Source: Chitinophaga sp. XS-30 (lineage in GTDB: Bacteria; Bacteroidota; Bacteroidia; Chitinophagales; Chitinophagaceae). Taken from it: DNA of 64,000 bases. The notes under the pieces are model-generated. The model was not told where the DNA came from, made no database searches, and saw only the letters and a program-made list of their open reading frames with translations. The position numbers and the translations under genes are program-made. How positions within the stretch are numbered: the first letter of the stretch is position 1; each line of letters opens with the position of its first letter. The stretch is from positions 4,028,032 through 4,092,031 of the forward strand of contig NZ_CP043006.1 in NCBI RefSeq assembly GCF_008086345.1. Reading direction: 5' to 3'. Of this stretch, positions 34,936-43,339 are shown in pieces.

Positions 34936-35388
34936 TTACCATTTGTCCACTTCCTCACCGGCGGAAGAAGCCGGAGTTTCTGCTTCAACGGTCACTTCGG
35001 TTTCGGTCACAGTCTCAGTCTCTGCTTCAGCACGGGGAGCAACAACTTCTACACTTTCACCATCCTGCTCATCTTCACGGCTTTCTGAGTAGTCGTGATT
35101 GTAAGCATCGAAGTCGAAATCGGGCATCAATTCTGTTTTCACATAATTGATAGTTTCGGTTAATGCATTCAGGAACTTGTTGAAGTCTTCCTTGTACAGG
35201 AATACTTTGTGCCTGTCATAACCGTTGTCGTTGAAACGTTTTTTACTTTCTGTGATAGTAAGAAAGTAGTCGTTCCCCCGGGTTGTTTTTACATCAAAGA
35301 AATAAGTTCTTCTTTTGCCCGCTTTCAATCTCTTGGAAAAGATGCTGTCGTTGTTTCTTTCCTGTTGATTGTTGTTTTCGTACGCCAC
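34936..35388 (-). CDS. DUF3276 / PUR-alpha-like nucleic-acid-binding protein
   Basis: The 150-residue protein has one PUR-type unit: IFSKRLKAGKRRTYFFDVKT, then GNDYFLTITESKKRFNDNGY and KVFLYKEDFNKFLNALTETI. PUR proteins bind single-stranded DNA or RNA. The C-terminal third is disordered and very acidic, with runs of Glu, Thr and Val. It is a hallmark gene of Bacteroidota; its cellular role there is not settled. A full consensus promoter lies upstream and a terminator downstream, so it is expressed as a single gene. The acidic tail may limit nucleic-acid binding, as in other such proteins. Confidence 0.9.
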   Translation of the reverse strand: MAYENNNQQERNNDSIFSKRLKAGKRRTYFFDVKTTRGNDYFLTITESKKRFNDNGYDRHKVFLYKEDFNKFLNALTETINYVKTELMPDFDFDAYNHDYSESREDEQDGESVEVVAPRAEAETETVTETEVTVEAETPASSAGEEVDKW

Positions 35389-35443
35389 AGTTGATAGATT
35401 TAAGTGTTAACGAATCAAATCCTGTTTGAATGATCAATAATCA

Positions 35444-35474
35444 ACAAATATACTATTGTTTTACAAATATCAAA
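35444..35474 (-). promoter_or_regulatory. Consensus promoter of the DUF3276 gene
   Basis: The minus strand has TTTG (35474-35471), exactly 19 bases, then TATATTTG (35451-35444). This is a textbook Bacteroidota promoter and predicts a leader of about 50 bases. Confidence 0.75.
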
Positions 35475-35552
35475 ATAATTTTAAATGATTTTGAAAAAAC
35501 ATCTTATATTTCGCGCAAAGCTTGACAGGAGCGCAATACAAACGGATGAAAG

Positions 35553-37349
35553 CTATTCGTTTACGCTCTCTTCTTCCCCTGTTTGCTGACGTGCATACAG
35601 CTCCGCATAGTATCCGTTCTTCGCTAAAAGTTCCTCATGGGTTCCGCTCTCTACCATCCTTCCTTCGTCGAGCATAATAATGCGGTCGAACGTAAAAAGT
35701 GTGAAGATGCGGTGCGTGATGATAATGGCTGTTTTGTCCTGCAGATACGCATAAAGGTTACCGATGATCTCTTTTTCCGTGCGGGCGTCCACGGCTGAGA
35801 GGCAGTCGTCAAACACCATGATATGCGGGTCCCGCACCAGTGCGCGGGCGATGGATATACGTTGTTTCTGGCCGCCGCTGAGGGTAACGCCGCGCTCTCC
35901 TACCATGGTGTTGAAGCCCTCGGGGAACTGGAGGATATCCTTTTCCACGGCCGCTTGCGCGGCTGCTTTCCGTACGGCTTCTTCGGATGCGGCGGGTTCT
36001 CCGAAGCGGATATTGTTGCTGATGGTATCAGAGAAAAGGAATACATCCTGCGGCACGTAGCTGATCTGGTTGCGGAGCGCTGTGATCTTCAGCGTCCGGA
36101 TATCCGTTCCATCCATTTTCACCTGTCCTTCCTGCGGATCGTACATGCGGATGAGCAGCTGTGCCAGCGTAGATTTCCCCGAGCCGGTCCGCCCGATCAC
36201 GGCTACTTTCTGACCGGGAAGTATCTTCAGCTCAAAGTCTTTCAGCGCCTGGATGCCGGTATGCGGATAAGTAAAGGATACATGGGAAAAATGGATCTCC
36301 CCTTTCAGCGGCATGTCTTTGGCATCAGGCTGGTCGCGGATCTGGGGCTGTTCATCCAGGAACTCGTTGATCCGCTGCTGTGAAGCCGCAGCGCGCTGTA
36401 TCATGGAAGCTACCCATCCGATGGAAAAGAACGGGAAGGTGAGCATATTCACATACAGCACAAATTCCGCGAGATTACCTATCGTAATATTGCCTTCGAT
36501 CACCTGCAGGCCGCCGATAAATATGGTAAAGATCACGCTCAGCCCTATCATCAGCACCATGGCCGGTTGATAGAGCGCATCGGTCCTGGCAAGACTGATA
36601 GAGCTTTTTTTATAGGCCTCGCTCGCCTGTTCGAAATGCAATGCACTGGGTTCCTCCTGTACGTAAGATTTGATCACCCGTATGCCGGAATAGGATTCCT
36701 GCGCTACGGAGGTGATATTGGACAGCTGTGCCTGTATGCGTTCGCTTTTTTTATGGATCACCCGGTTGACCAAATAGATGGTCAGCGCCAGCAAAGGCAG
36801 CGGAGATAACGTGTAAAGGGTCAGCAGGGGATTTACGGCCCACATCAGCCAGATGATCATGACCATCATAATAACGGTGCGGGTGGCGTACATCAGGGCC
36901 GGCCCTACGTACATGCGCACACGGGAAACATCTTCCGTGATGCGGCTCATCATGTCGCCCGTGCGGTTCATCTTGAAGAAATTCAGGTCCAGCCGCTGAT
37001 ATTGCTGGAATATCTCGTTCTTGAGATCGTATTCGATATGGCGGCTCATGACGATGAGGGTCTGCCGTTGCAGGAACATGAAAAACCCGCTCAGCAGCGC
37101 CAGGCCCAGGATGGACACGCCGTAAAAGGTGAGTGTTTTGGAGAAACCGGAACGGAAAGCGCTGTTCAGTCCCGTATCTTCTATCATCCGGTAATTGCGG
37201 ATATTCTGGTCCAGCAGGTCGAATATCTGGCGGACGAGGATGGGCTGAAACACGGTGAACACGATGGAGACCGCGGTAAAGAGCATCCCCAGTAAAAAGC
37301 GCCATTTATATTTTACGAAGTATTTGTTTAAAGCTGCAAGGTGTTTCAT
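35553..37349 (-). CDS. MsbA-like ABC exporter (fused permease and ATPase)
   Basis: The 598-residue half-transporter has six membrane helices in the first 320 residues and a C-terminal ATPase. Walker A is GRTGSGKSTL, the signature LSGGQKQRISIARAL, and the Walker B region reads HIMVFDDCLSAVD. The residue after Walker B is Asp instead of the catalytic Glu; this DD form is typical of one half of heterodimeric exporters and lowers ATPase activity, although it also occurs in homodimers of this group. Such exporters move lipids, drugs or peptides. It lies 201 bases after purC with the purC terminator between, so it is a separate unit. The substrate is unknown. Confidence 0.9.
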   Translation of the reverse strand: MKHLAALNKYFVKYKWRFLLGMLFTAVSIVFTVFQPILVRQIFDLLDQNIRNYRMIEDTGLNSAFRSGFSKTLTFYGVSILGLALLSGFFMFLQRQTLIVMSRHIEYDLKNEIFQQYQRLDLNFFKMNRTGDMMSRITEDVSRVRMYVGPALMYATRTVIMMVMIIWLMWAVNPLLTLYTLSPLPLLALTIYLVNRVIHKKSERIQAQLSNITSVAQESYSGIRVIKSYVQEEPSALHFEQASEAYKKSSISLARTDALYQPAMVLMIGLSVIFTIFIGGLQVIEGNITIGNLAEFVLYVNMLTFPFFSIGWVASMIQRAAASQQRINEFLDEQPQIRDQPDAKDMPLKGEIHFSHVSFTYPHTGIQALKDFELKILPGQKVAVIGRTGSGKSTLAQLLIRMYDPQEGQVKMDGTDIRTLKITALRNQISYVPQDVFLFSDTISNNIRFGEPAASEEAVRKAAAQAAVEKDILQFPEGFNTMVGERGVTLSGGQKQRISIARALVRDPHIMVFDDCLSAVDARTEKEIIGNLYAYLQDKTAIIITHRIFTLFTFDRIIMLDEGRMVESGTHEELLAKNGYYAELYARQQTGEEESVNE

Positions 37350-37515
37350 CCGTTAGTCGTTTGTCTTTTACTGGTCTGATGGCACCTTGGTGTTTACTTG
37401 TTACAGGATACCCTCATCATGCCTGGTTTCGTAATATGCTTTACAAATGTAGGGATTGTTGGAGATTTCGGGGAACGGGTTTACGGATGGCAGGTGCAGG
37501 CTCCTGCCAGGGAAA

Positions 37516-37544
37516 ACAAAAAGGGCAGCTTTACGCCGCCCTTT
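37516..37544 (-). terminator. Intrinsic terminator after purC
   Basis: On the minus strand AAAGGGCGGC, loop GTAAA, GCTGCCCTTT (37544-37520) forms a 10-bp stem with one G-U pair, followed by TTGTTTT. Confidence 0.82.
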
Positions 37545-37550
37545 CCGTGA

Positions 37551-38483
37551 TTACAAGCTTTTCAGCGTTTCTACGATCTTCTTTTCCGCCTCTTCCGCGC
37601 TCACCGCTTCTTTTTTGAACGGTTGCCCGGTGATCTTTTCGAACAGTTCAATGTAGCGGTTGGTCACGCTTTCCACGAAGGCATCGGGCATTTCGGGGAC
37701 CTGCTGGCCTTCCTTGCCCTGGAAGCCGTTCTCCATCAGCCACTCCCGCACAAATTCCTTGCTCAGCTGCTTTTGCGGCTCACCGGCTTTCTGCCTGTCC
37801 TCATACCCTTCCGAGTAAAAGAAACGGGAAGAATCCGGGGTATGTATCTCGTCGATCAGGTAAATGGTATCACCGATCTTGCCGAATTCATATTTGGTGT
37901 CCACCAGGATGAGGCCGCGTTGGGCTGCCAGTTCCCGTCCGCGCTGGAACAGGGCGAGGGTGTACTTTTCCAGCAACTCGTATTCCGCTTTGCTCACCAG
38001 GCCGCTGGAAATGATCTCGTCACGGGAGATATCCTCATCGTGCCCCTCATGCGCTTTGGTGGTGGGGGTGATGATGGGGCCGCCGGGGAAATAATCGTTC
38101 TCTTTCAGCCCTTCGGGCAGCGCTACGCCGCAGAGCTCCCGCTTGCCGCTTTTGTAGGTACGCCAGGCGTGACCGGTGAGGTTCCCGCGCACCACCATTT
38201 CCACGGGAAAGGTCTCGCACTTCAGGCCAACTGTGGCATTAGGCAATGGCACGGATCTCACCCAGTTGGGCACAATATCCTTTGTGGCATCGAGCATAAT
38301 TGCTGCGATCTGGTTCAGCACCTGCCCCTTGTAAGGGATGGGGCGGGGCAATACCACGTCAAACGCAGAAATACGGTCGCTCACAAACATCACCATCCAT
38401 TTGTCTTCAATGGTGTAAACATCCCGTACCTTTCCTTTATAAAAGGCCGTCTGATTCGGGAACTTAAAGGTAGACTCTAACAT
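37551..38483 (-). CDS. purC: SAICAR synthase
   Basis: The 310-residue enzyme joins aspartate to CAIR in purine synthesis, using ATP. Family blocks are FYKGKVRDVYTIEDKWMVMF, ISAFDVVLPRPIPYKG, VVRGNLTGHAWRTYKSGKRE, then PTTKAHEGHDEDIS and LVDTKYEFG. The length of about 310 is the long form found in Bacteroidota and fungi, with the extra C-terminal helices (EFVREWLMENGFQGKEGQQV). It is read from its own promoter (38523-38555) and ends at a terminator, so it is a single-gene unit. It is divergent from the rof-like gene, 81 bases away. Confidence 0.96.
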   Translation of the reverse strand: MLESTFKFPNQTAFYKGKVRDVYTIEDKWMVMFVSDRISAFDVVLPRPIPYKGQVLNQIAAIMLDATKDIVPNWVRSVPLPNATVGLKCETFPVEMVVRGNLTGHAWRTYKSGKRELCGVALPEGLKENDYFPGGPIITPTTKAHEGHDEDISRDEIISSGLVSKAEYELLEKYTLALFQRGRELAAQRGLILVDTKYEFGKIGDTIYLIDEIHTPDSSRFFYSEGYEDRQKAGEPQKQLSKEFVREWLMENGFQGKEGQQVPEMPDAFVESVTNRYIELFEKITGQPFKKEAVSAEEAEKKIVETLKSL

Positions 38484-38522
38484 GCCGGATTATTTTTTCA
38501 GGTTACTTTTTTTTCAGTGCTG

Positions 38523-38555
38523 CAAAAATAGGGCACGCGGCGCGAACTTTGCAAA
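38523..38555 (-). promoter_or_regulatory. Promoter of purC
   Basis: The minus strand has TTTG (38555-38552), 21 bases, then TATTTTTG (38530-38523), an exact -7 element. It predicts a leader of about 35 bases before the ATG at 38483. Confidence 0.65.
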
Positions 38556-38564
38556 GCAAATTTT

Positions 38565-38819
38565 ATGAAGATGAATGAAAAATCATATCAGCCGATCAAC
38601 TGCGACTATTACGACCGCCTGGAGGCCTGGGCTACCATGCGTACCCCCTCCCTGCTGGTATTCCTGGATGACAATGGTGACAGGCAGGAGGTCTCCGCAA
38701 TTATTGCCGATCTCTATACGGTGAACAAGGCAGAGTATTTGCGTATGGACAACGGGCTTACCGTGCGGCTGGACCGGCTGCTGTCTGTCAACGGCGTGCC
38801 GTTGCCTGACCGGTACTGA
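38565..38819 (+). CDS. rof: Rof-like Rho-binding antiterminator
   Basis: The 84-residue protein has the opening KSYQPINCDYYDRLEAWATM, matching the YQPINCDDYDNLELAC start of E. coli Rof (YaeO), followed by the beta-barrel part LLVFLDDNGDRQEVSAIIAD and RLDRLLSVNGVPLP. Rof binds Rho and blocks its RNA-binding site, lowering Rho-dependent termination. The size (84 against 84-86) and strand order fit. It is divergent from purC and lies 27 bases before mgtC on the same strand, so the two are probably cotranscribed. The start could also be the ATG two codons later. Whether it binds the Rho of this organism is not shown by sequence. Confidence 0.82.
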   Translation: MKMNEKSYQPINCDYYDRLEAWATMRTPSLLVFLDDNGDRQEVSAIIADLYTVNKAEYLRMDNGLTVRLDRLLSVNGVPLPDRY

Positions 38820-38846
38820 GGCTTTAATTCATTAAACTATTCAATA

Positions 38847-39521
38847 ATGTTACCAGAAGAAGCGATCAATATCACCTGTTCCCGTGTTGCGCTGGCGCTG
38901 CTGGCCGGATGTCTGCTGGGGCTGGAGCGGGAATGGCGCCGGAAGGCAGCAGGTATCCGGACCATTGCCCTGATCTGTATGAGCTCCACCTTGTTCACCA
39001 TCCTCAGTGTGCAGATCGGTGGGGTGATGAGCAGTGACCGTATTGCGTCCAATATTCTCACCGGTGTGGGCTTCATCGGCGCCGGGGTGATCTTTCGCGG
39101 GGGATTTACGATAGATGGCATCACCACCGCTGCCACCATCTGGATCTCCGCCGCCATCGGCATGTCCATCGGTGTGGGAGACTATATGCTGGCGCTGTTT
39201 ACGCTGATCGCTACCATCGTGGTGCTGGCGGGGCTCTCTTTTGCCGAAGAGCTCATCGTCTGGGGAAAGGAAAAAAAGTACTATGCTATCCGTTACCGGC
39301 AACATGCCTTGCAGACGGAAGCTTTGGAACAGCTATTTAAAGACAATCACCTGCAGATCAAAAAGATCGCAACGGCAAAAACTACAGAAAACAGTTCGGG
39401 CGATGTGATACTTGAAGGAAAATATGAACTGGTGGGAACGCTCAGGAATATGTCGCAAATTAATGACCTACTGGTCGCTAATGAGCATATACTTCATTTT
39501 GAAGTTGAACTGACGAAATGA
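38847..39521 (+). CDS. MgtC/SapB-family membrane protein
   Basis: The 224-residue protein has four to five membrane helices in its first 140 residues with the MgtC pattern: ALLAGCLLGLEREWRRKAAG, RTIALICMSSTLFTILSVQI, ILTGVGFIGAGVIFRGGFTI and GITTAATIWISAAIGM. A soluble C-terminal domain of about 85 residues (LQIKKIATAKT, ending ILHFEVELTK) looks like the ACT-like tail of the family. MgtC proteins help growth at low magnesium or inhibit the F-type ATPase in some bacteria. It follows the Rof-like gene by 27 bases. No magnesium transporter gene or leader-peptide signal is adjacent. Confidence 0.9.
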   Translation: MLPEEAINITCSRVALALLAGCLLGLEREWRRKAAGIRTIALICMSSTLFTILSVQIGGVMSSDRIASNILTGVGFIGAGVIFRGGFTIDGITTAATIWISAAIGMSIGVGDYMLALFTLIATIVVLAGLSFAEELIVWGKEKKYYAIRYRQHALQTEALEQLFKDNHLQIKKIATAKTTENSSGDVILEGKYELVGTLRNMSQINDLLVANEHILHFEVELTK

Positions 39522-39572
39522 TCAGTGCCTGCAAATTCAGCCCTGGCTGCGCCCGGCCAAATGATCAGTGCC
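39516..39572. repeat. 14-bp direct repeat in the mgtC/eamA junction
   Basis: AAATGATCAGTGCC occurs at 39516-39529, running over the mgtC stop, and again at 39559-39572. It borders a duplicated stretch of the next gene and may mark the end point of a past deletion or duplication. Confidence 0.6.
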
Positions 39573-39576
39573 GGTT

Positions 39577-39628
39577 ACGTCATCAGTACCACGCCTGCGA
39601 TTGCAAAGGCTGAACCTGTCAGTGCCCG
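39577..39628 (-). pseudogene. C-terminal fragment of a second EamA transporter
   Basis: These 52 bases match 39645-39696, the coding 3' end of the DMT gene, with about nine differences. Read on the minus strand they give RALTGSAFAIAGVVLMT and a stop, against RALTGSAIVIAGVVLMT in the intact gene. No upstream coding part remains in place; the intact gene's own 3' end lies directly next to it. It is best read as the remnant of a lost tandem paralogue. Confidence 0.65.
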
Positions 39629-40518
39629 TTGCTCTTCTTCGTCAACGTCATCAGCACCACCCCTGCGATTACAATAGCGGAACCGGTCAGCGCCCGGCCG
39701 GAAAGGGTCTCATTCGCAACGAGCCATCCCAGCAGAATGGCTACCACCGGGTTCACGTACGCGTAGGTAGATGCCAGCCGCGCAGGTGCATTATTCACCA
39801 GCCAGCTATAGGCCGTATAGCCGATGAGCGAACCAAATATCACGAGGTAAAGCACGGCGGACCAGGTCCTGATAGTGGCAGCCTGCAGCGCCCCCCACTC
39901 ATGTCTTTCCAGCAGGCTGCTCAATATAACGGAAGATACCACGCCTGCCAGCATCTGGATGCCGGAGGAAGTCAGCTGTTTCGGTGTGTTCAGGCGCGGG
40001 GACAATAAAGACCCTAAAGCCCAGGCCAGCGAGCCGAGGGTAAGGATGGGAATGGGCCAGAGCGGGTAATCCCGGTGCGAGGTGTCCAGCGGGTTAAAAA
40101 TGTAGCACAACCCGGCAAAACCGAGGAATAATCCCCACAGCGTAAGCGCCTTCGGGCGTTCCTTGCTGAAAAAGGCCCAGTCCAGCGCAATGATCCATGC
40201 GGGTAAAGCCGCTATGAACAGGGCTACCAGTCCTGTTGGCATATACCGCACTGCCAGGGCTACACTGGAATTACCGATGCCGATCAGCATCACGCCCACA
40301 ACAGCGGCATTCAGCCATTGCTTCGGGGTCGTTTTCTCCTTTTCCACTGTTAAACCGATCACCAGCATGATGCCTCCGGCAATAACGAAACGGATGGCGG
40401 ACAGCAGGAATGGCGGCAGCACCTCCGTGGCGATCTTCATGCCCAGGTACGTAGAGCCCCAAAGGATATACACCAGCCCGAGAGCGGTAATGAGTTTTGT
40501 TTTGCGGGACATGTTCAT
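39619..40518 (-). CDS. EamA-family (drug/metabolite) transporter
   Basis: The 299-residue protein has ten membrane helices as two EamA repeats. ALGLVYILWGSTYLGMKIAT opens the first repeat and GSLIGYTAYSWLVNNAPARL, followed by ASTYAYVNPVVAILLGWLVA, ends the second; both are strong EamA patterns. Such proteins export amino acids or other small metabolites, and related proteins are annotated YedA-like. A possible second start is the ATG two codons in. Its 3' end has a partial copy just downstream, evidence of a past tandem pair. The gene stands alone on the minus strand between mgtC and a GT-C-like gene. The substrate cannot be read. Confidence 0.88.
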   Translation of the reverse strand: MNMSRKTKLITALGLVYILWGSTYLGMKIATEVLPPFLLSAIRFVIAGGIMLVIGLTVEKEKTTPKQWLNAAVVGVMLIGIGNSSVALAVRYMPTGLVALFIAALPAWIIALDWAFFSKERPKALTLWGLFLGFAGLCYIFNPLDTSHRDYPLWPIPILTLGSLAWALGSLLSPRLNTPKQLTSSGIQMLAGVVSSVILSSLLERHEWGALQAATIRTWSAVLYLVIFGSLIGYTAYSWLVNNAPARLASTYAYVNPVVAILLGWLVANETLSGRALTGSAIVIAGVVLMTLTKKSNGH

Positions 40519-40710
40519 GGTTTCCGTTTGATGGGCGCCTATCCGCCCCTGTTCTTTATCTGCCAGCAGCAGATCATCCCTGTATCAAGTCCACCTTCTC
40601 CCCGGAGATCACCCGGTGACCACCCGCTGTTCCTCCACTGCCCACCGTTCCACCCGCTTTCTACGGAAAGTTGATAGTTGTAAAAGTGTGCATGACTGTA
40701 AACGTTCCGG

Positions 40711-42330
40711 CTAAGGCACGTACACCTCAATCGTGGCATTGGTCGGGCGGCGTGGAGCCAGGAAAGTATCCACCTGCCGGTAATGCTGTTTCAATTCGTC
40801 GCGCAGCGCAAAAGGGAAAAAATTGTTCAGCGTCGGCGCATATTCGAAGATCACCACATCGTAGTAATGGTTCCTCACTTTCTCCGAATAATCCTTCAAC
40901 TGGCTGTTGAACATCCCCACGCCGAGGTGATGCCATAGCGGAATGTTGCGCCCGGTTTCCAGCTGATAGCCTATTGCATGATCTAATGGGGTTAATTCAC
41001 TGAGGTTCAATACCTTCACCCCTCTTCCTTTGGATTTTATTTCCGGCATATTCATCAGCCGCTCCATTCCTTCTACAGTAGAGGGCGGCATGTACACATT
41101 TTTGAACTCCGGCAATGCGGAAAATATCCACAAAGAAGTGGAGACATCCGTTGTATCTGTATTGACCATGAAGTTGTTGCGTGACACCACATTTTCCTCG
41201 CTTTCCACCGTTTCCACTTTGGGCGGAAGCACTCTGGCGAGCATTCTGTCAACATATTTGTAGAAAGTTCCGGACCACCACAGCAGTACCAGCAGCCCGG
41301 ATACCAGGAAATACCGCAGTTGCTCCAGTTTTATTTGCAGTATTTGCGACAACTGGGTGATAATGAAAGCAAAAGCGAAGCTATGAAAGAAGATGTTGTT
41401 GTCCGGCGGCGTATAACTCGTCACCTGGAACAAGGCCGCTTCCACCAGTATGCCGATGGTCAGCAGCAGGAAGGTCATCTGCCGTTTATCTGCCCACAAC
41501 GCCTTCCAGTTCCGCAGTGCCGGGAGGGTCACCAATACGATCAGCAGGAAATAGAACTTCAGCCATTGGGAGTAGTTCATGATCTCATCCGCGAAATCCG
41601 ATATGGCCAGCCTGGAATTATGGGGCGGCTGACCGTGGTTGAACCAGTACCCGAAGCCATGCGGTACGAACGGAAGGATGAACAGGCAGGCCGTGAGGAG
41701 GTAAAAACCAATGAACCCCAGCAGTTCCGTCCACCGTTTTTCATGCAGACTGTGATATCCGAGGAGCGCCAGACAAAGCAGCAAAGCCAGCCCGCCGCCG
41801 TCCTGTTTCGTAAAAAAGCTGAGAAAAGTGAAAAAAGCCGCCGCAAAAAGGGTGAGCCAGCGCCATTTCCCGCCTTTCAGCGAACATAACAGAAAGGCCA
41901 GGCCGATCAGCTGGTAAATGATCACCGTATGATTATACCAGGGCCAGAAATTGGAAAAGGAATAGGACAGCACGAACAGCAATACGGACAATACCCGCGC
42001 CCCCAAAGTCAGCTGCATGCTCCTCATGATGGATCGGAACGCAAAGCCGCCCGCGATATTGATCAATACCTGCGCTTTCACCAGCGAGATCAGTTGCGGA
42101 CCGAAGAGCTTGAAGAACATAGCCGGGATCAGCCAGTAGCCAAAACCCAGCGGCGTTCCGAAGTCACGGTAAGGCATCTGCCCGAGAGACAGGCGATATG
42201 CCCCCTCCCATGACAAAAAGATATTCACACGGTAAGGGAATGTTACAAATAGCGGTACAAGGGCAAGACCAATAATGATGATACTCTCCATTATCGTCGC
42301 GTTGCGCCGCGTCAGCAAAAAACGGTCCAT
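40711..42330 (-). CDS. GT-C-like polytopic membrane protein, possible glycosyltransferase
   Basis: The 539-residue protein has about ten to eleven membrane helices in its first 370 residues and a soluble C-terminal part of about 170 residues. The first loop has LSWEGAYRLSLGQMPYRDFG followed by TPLGFGYWLIPAMFFKLFG. A short acidic-plus-aromatic loop after helix 1 with a conserved PYRDF is the usual place for the catalytic Asp of GT-C glycosyltransferases, which use polyprenyl-phosphate sugars. It is divergent from, and 105 bases away from, a cluster predicted to make polyprenyl-phospho-arabinose. It is therefore the best local candidate to use that donor, but this is inference. No named family is recognised with confidence. 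Confidence 0.6.
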   Translation of the reverse strand: MDRFLLTRRNATIMESIIIIGLALVPLFVTFPYRVNIFLSWEGAYRLSLGQMPYRDFGTPLGFGYWLIPAMFFKLFGPQLISLVKAQVLINIAGGFAFRSIMRSMQLTLGARVLSVLLFVLSYSFSNFWPWYNHTVIIYQLIGLAFLLCSLKGGKWRWLTLFAAAFFTFLSFFTKQDGGGLALLLCLALLGYHSLHEKRWTELLGFIGFYLLTACLFILPFVPHGFGYWFNHGQPPHNSRLAISDFADEIMNYSQWLKFYFLLIVLVTLPALRNWKALWADKRQMTFLLLTIGILVEAALFQVTSYTPPDNNIFFHSFAFAFIITQLSQILQIKLEQLRYFLVSGLLVLLWWSGTFYKYVDRMLARVLPPKVETVESEENVVSRNNFMVNTDTTDVSTSLWIFSALPEFKNVYMPPSTVEGMERLMNMPEIKSKGRGVKVLNLSELTPLDHAIGYQLETGRNIPLWHHLGVGMFNSQLKDYSEKVRNHYYDVVIFEYAPTLNNFFPFALRDELKQHYRQVDTFLAPRRPTNATIEVYVP

Positions 42331-42435
42331 CAGGGGCTAGATTTACAAATAATGTTATTTCGTTATTAATGGGGCGAAATTAAACACAATTCTTTAGATT
42401 CGTTGTATCTTGCGACGCATTAATGCTTAATCCCT

Positions 42436-43338
42436 TTGCAGTATCTGAAACTATTAAGACCAAAACACTGGGCAAAAAATGCTTTCCTCTTCATTCCGCT
42501 CTTCTTTGCCGGTGAAATATTCAATGTAGATAAAATATTGTTGTTATTGCTGGGTTTTGCCTGTTTTTCCATGCTGGCCAGCAGTATCTATATTATTAAT
42601 GATTACCGGGATATAGAGGCCGACAGGGCGCATCCTACCAAATGCAAGCGCCCGCTGGCCTCAGGGGCCGTTTCAAAGAACGCCGCCCTGGGCATCTTTT
42701 TTGCCCTGGTAGTGGCCGGCCTTGGCGGGGCTTACCTGCTGGGCCTGAAGTTCATGTTCGTGCTGAGCATCTACTTCGTGCTGAACCTGGCCTATTCTTT
42801 CGGCCTGAAGAACATTTCCATCGTTGACATTTTCATCGTATCCGCCGGCTTTGTGCTGCGGGTGAAAGCCGGTGGTGTACTGGCGGTGATCGCTGTATCG
42901 GAATGGCTGATGCTGATGGTCTTTCTCCTGGCCCTTTTTATGGCCATCGCCAAGCGGCGGGACGATATTGTCATCAAGATAGCCTCCGGCAAGGACGTCC
43001 GGTTAGCCTCCAAGGGGTATAATATGGACTTTCTCAATGTATCCCTCGCACTGGTATCCGCCGTCATCATCGTCACTTACCTGATGTACACGATGGACCC
43101 GGATACGATGGCGCATTTCCATACCTACCGGCTCTACTATACCACCATTTTTGTTATTGCAGGATTAATGCGATATTTGCAGATCACTTATGTAGAGAAC
43201 GATACGGGTTCTCCCACCAAAATCCTGTACAAAGACCGCTTTATTCAAATAACCATTTTCCTCTGGATACTGAGCTTTTATGTGATCATTTATTTACTGC
43301 CGGCCATTTTACCGGCCAATAAAAGTTTTTTTGAGTAA
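42436..43338 (+). CDS. Polyprenyl-phosphate phosphoribosyltransferase (UbiA family, DPPR-synthase type)
   Basis: The 300-residue protein has about eight membrane helices. Its active-site motif INDYRDIEADRAHPTKCKRP (NDxxDxxxD) is nearly that of mycobacterial Rv3806c (NDxxDVEADRAHPTKRFRP), which transfers phosphoribose from PRPP to decaprenyl phosphate. LKLLRPKHWAKNAFLFIPLF is the other usual block. The start must be the TTG at 42436, since a stop in frame lies at 42421-42423. The stop is one base before the ATG of the DprE1-like gene, so the two are coupled. The role is the first step of polyprenyl-phospho-D-arabinose synthesis. A different UbiA substrate is unlikely given the neighbours. Confidence 0.87.
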   Translation: MQYLKLLRPKHWAKNAFLFIPLFFAGEIFNVDKILLLLLGFACFSMLASSIYIINDYRDIEADRAHPTKCKRPLASGAVSKNAALGIFFALVVAGLGGAYLLGLKFMFVLSIYFVLNLAYSFGLKNISIVDIFIVSAGFVLRVKAGGVLAVIAVSEWLMLMVFLLALFMAIAKRRDDIVIKIASGKDVRLASKGYNMDFLNVSLALVSAVIIVTYLMYTMDPDTMAHFHTYRLYYTTIFVIAGLMRYLQITYVENDTGSPTKILYKDRFIQITIFLWILSFYVIIYLLPAILPANKSFFE

Positions 43339-43339
43339 A

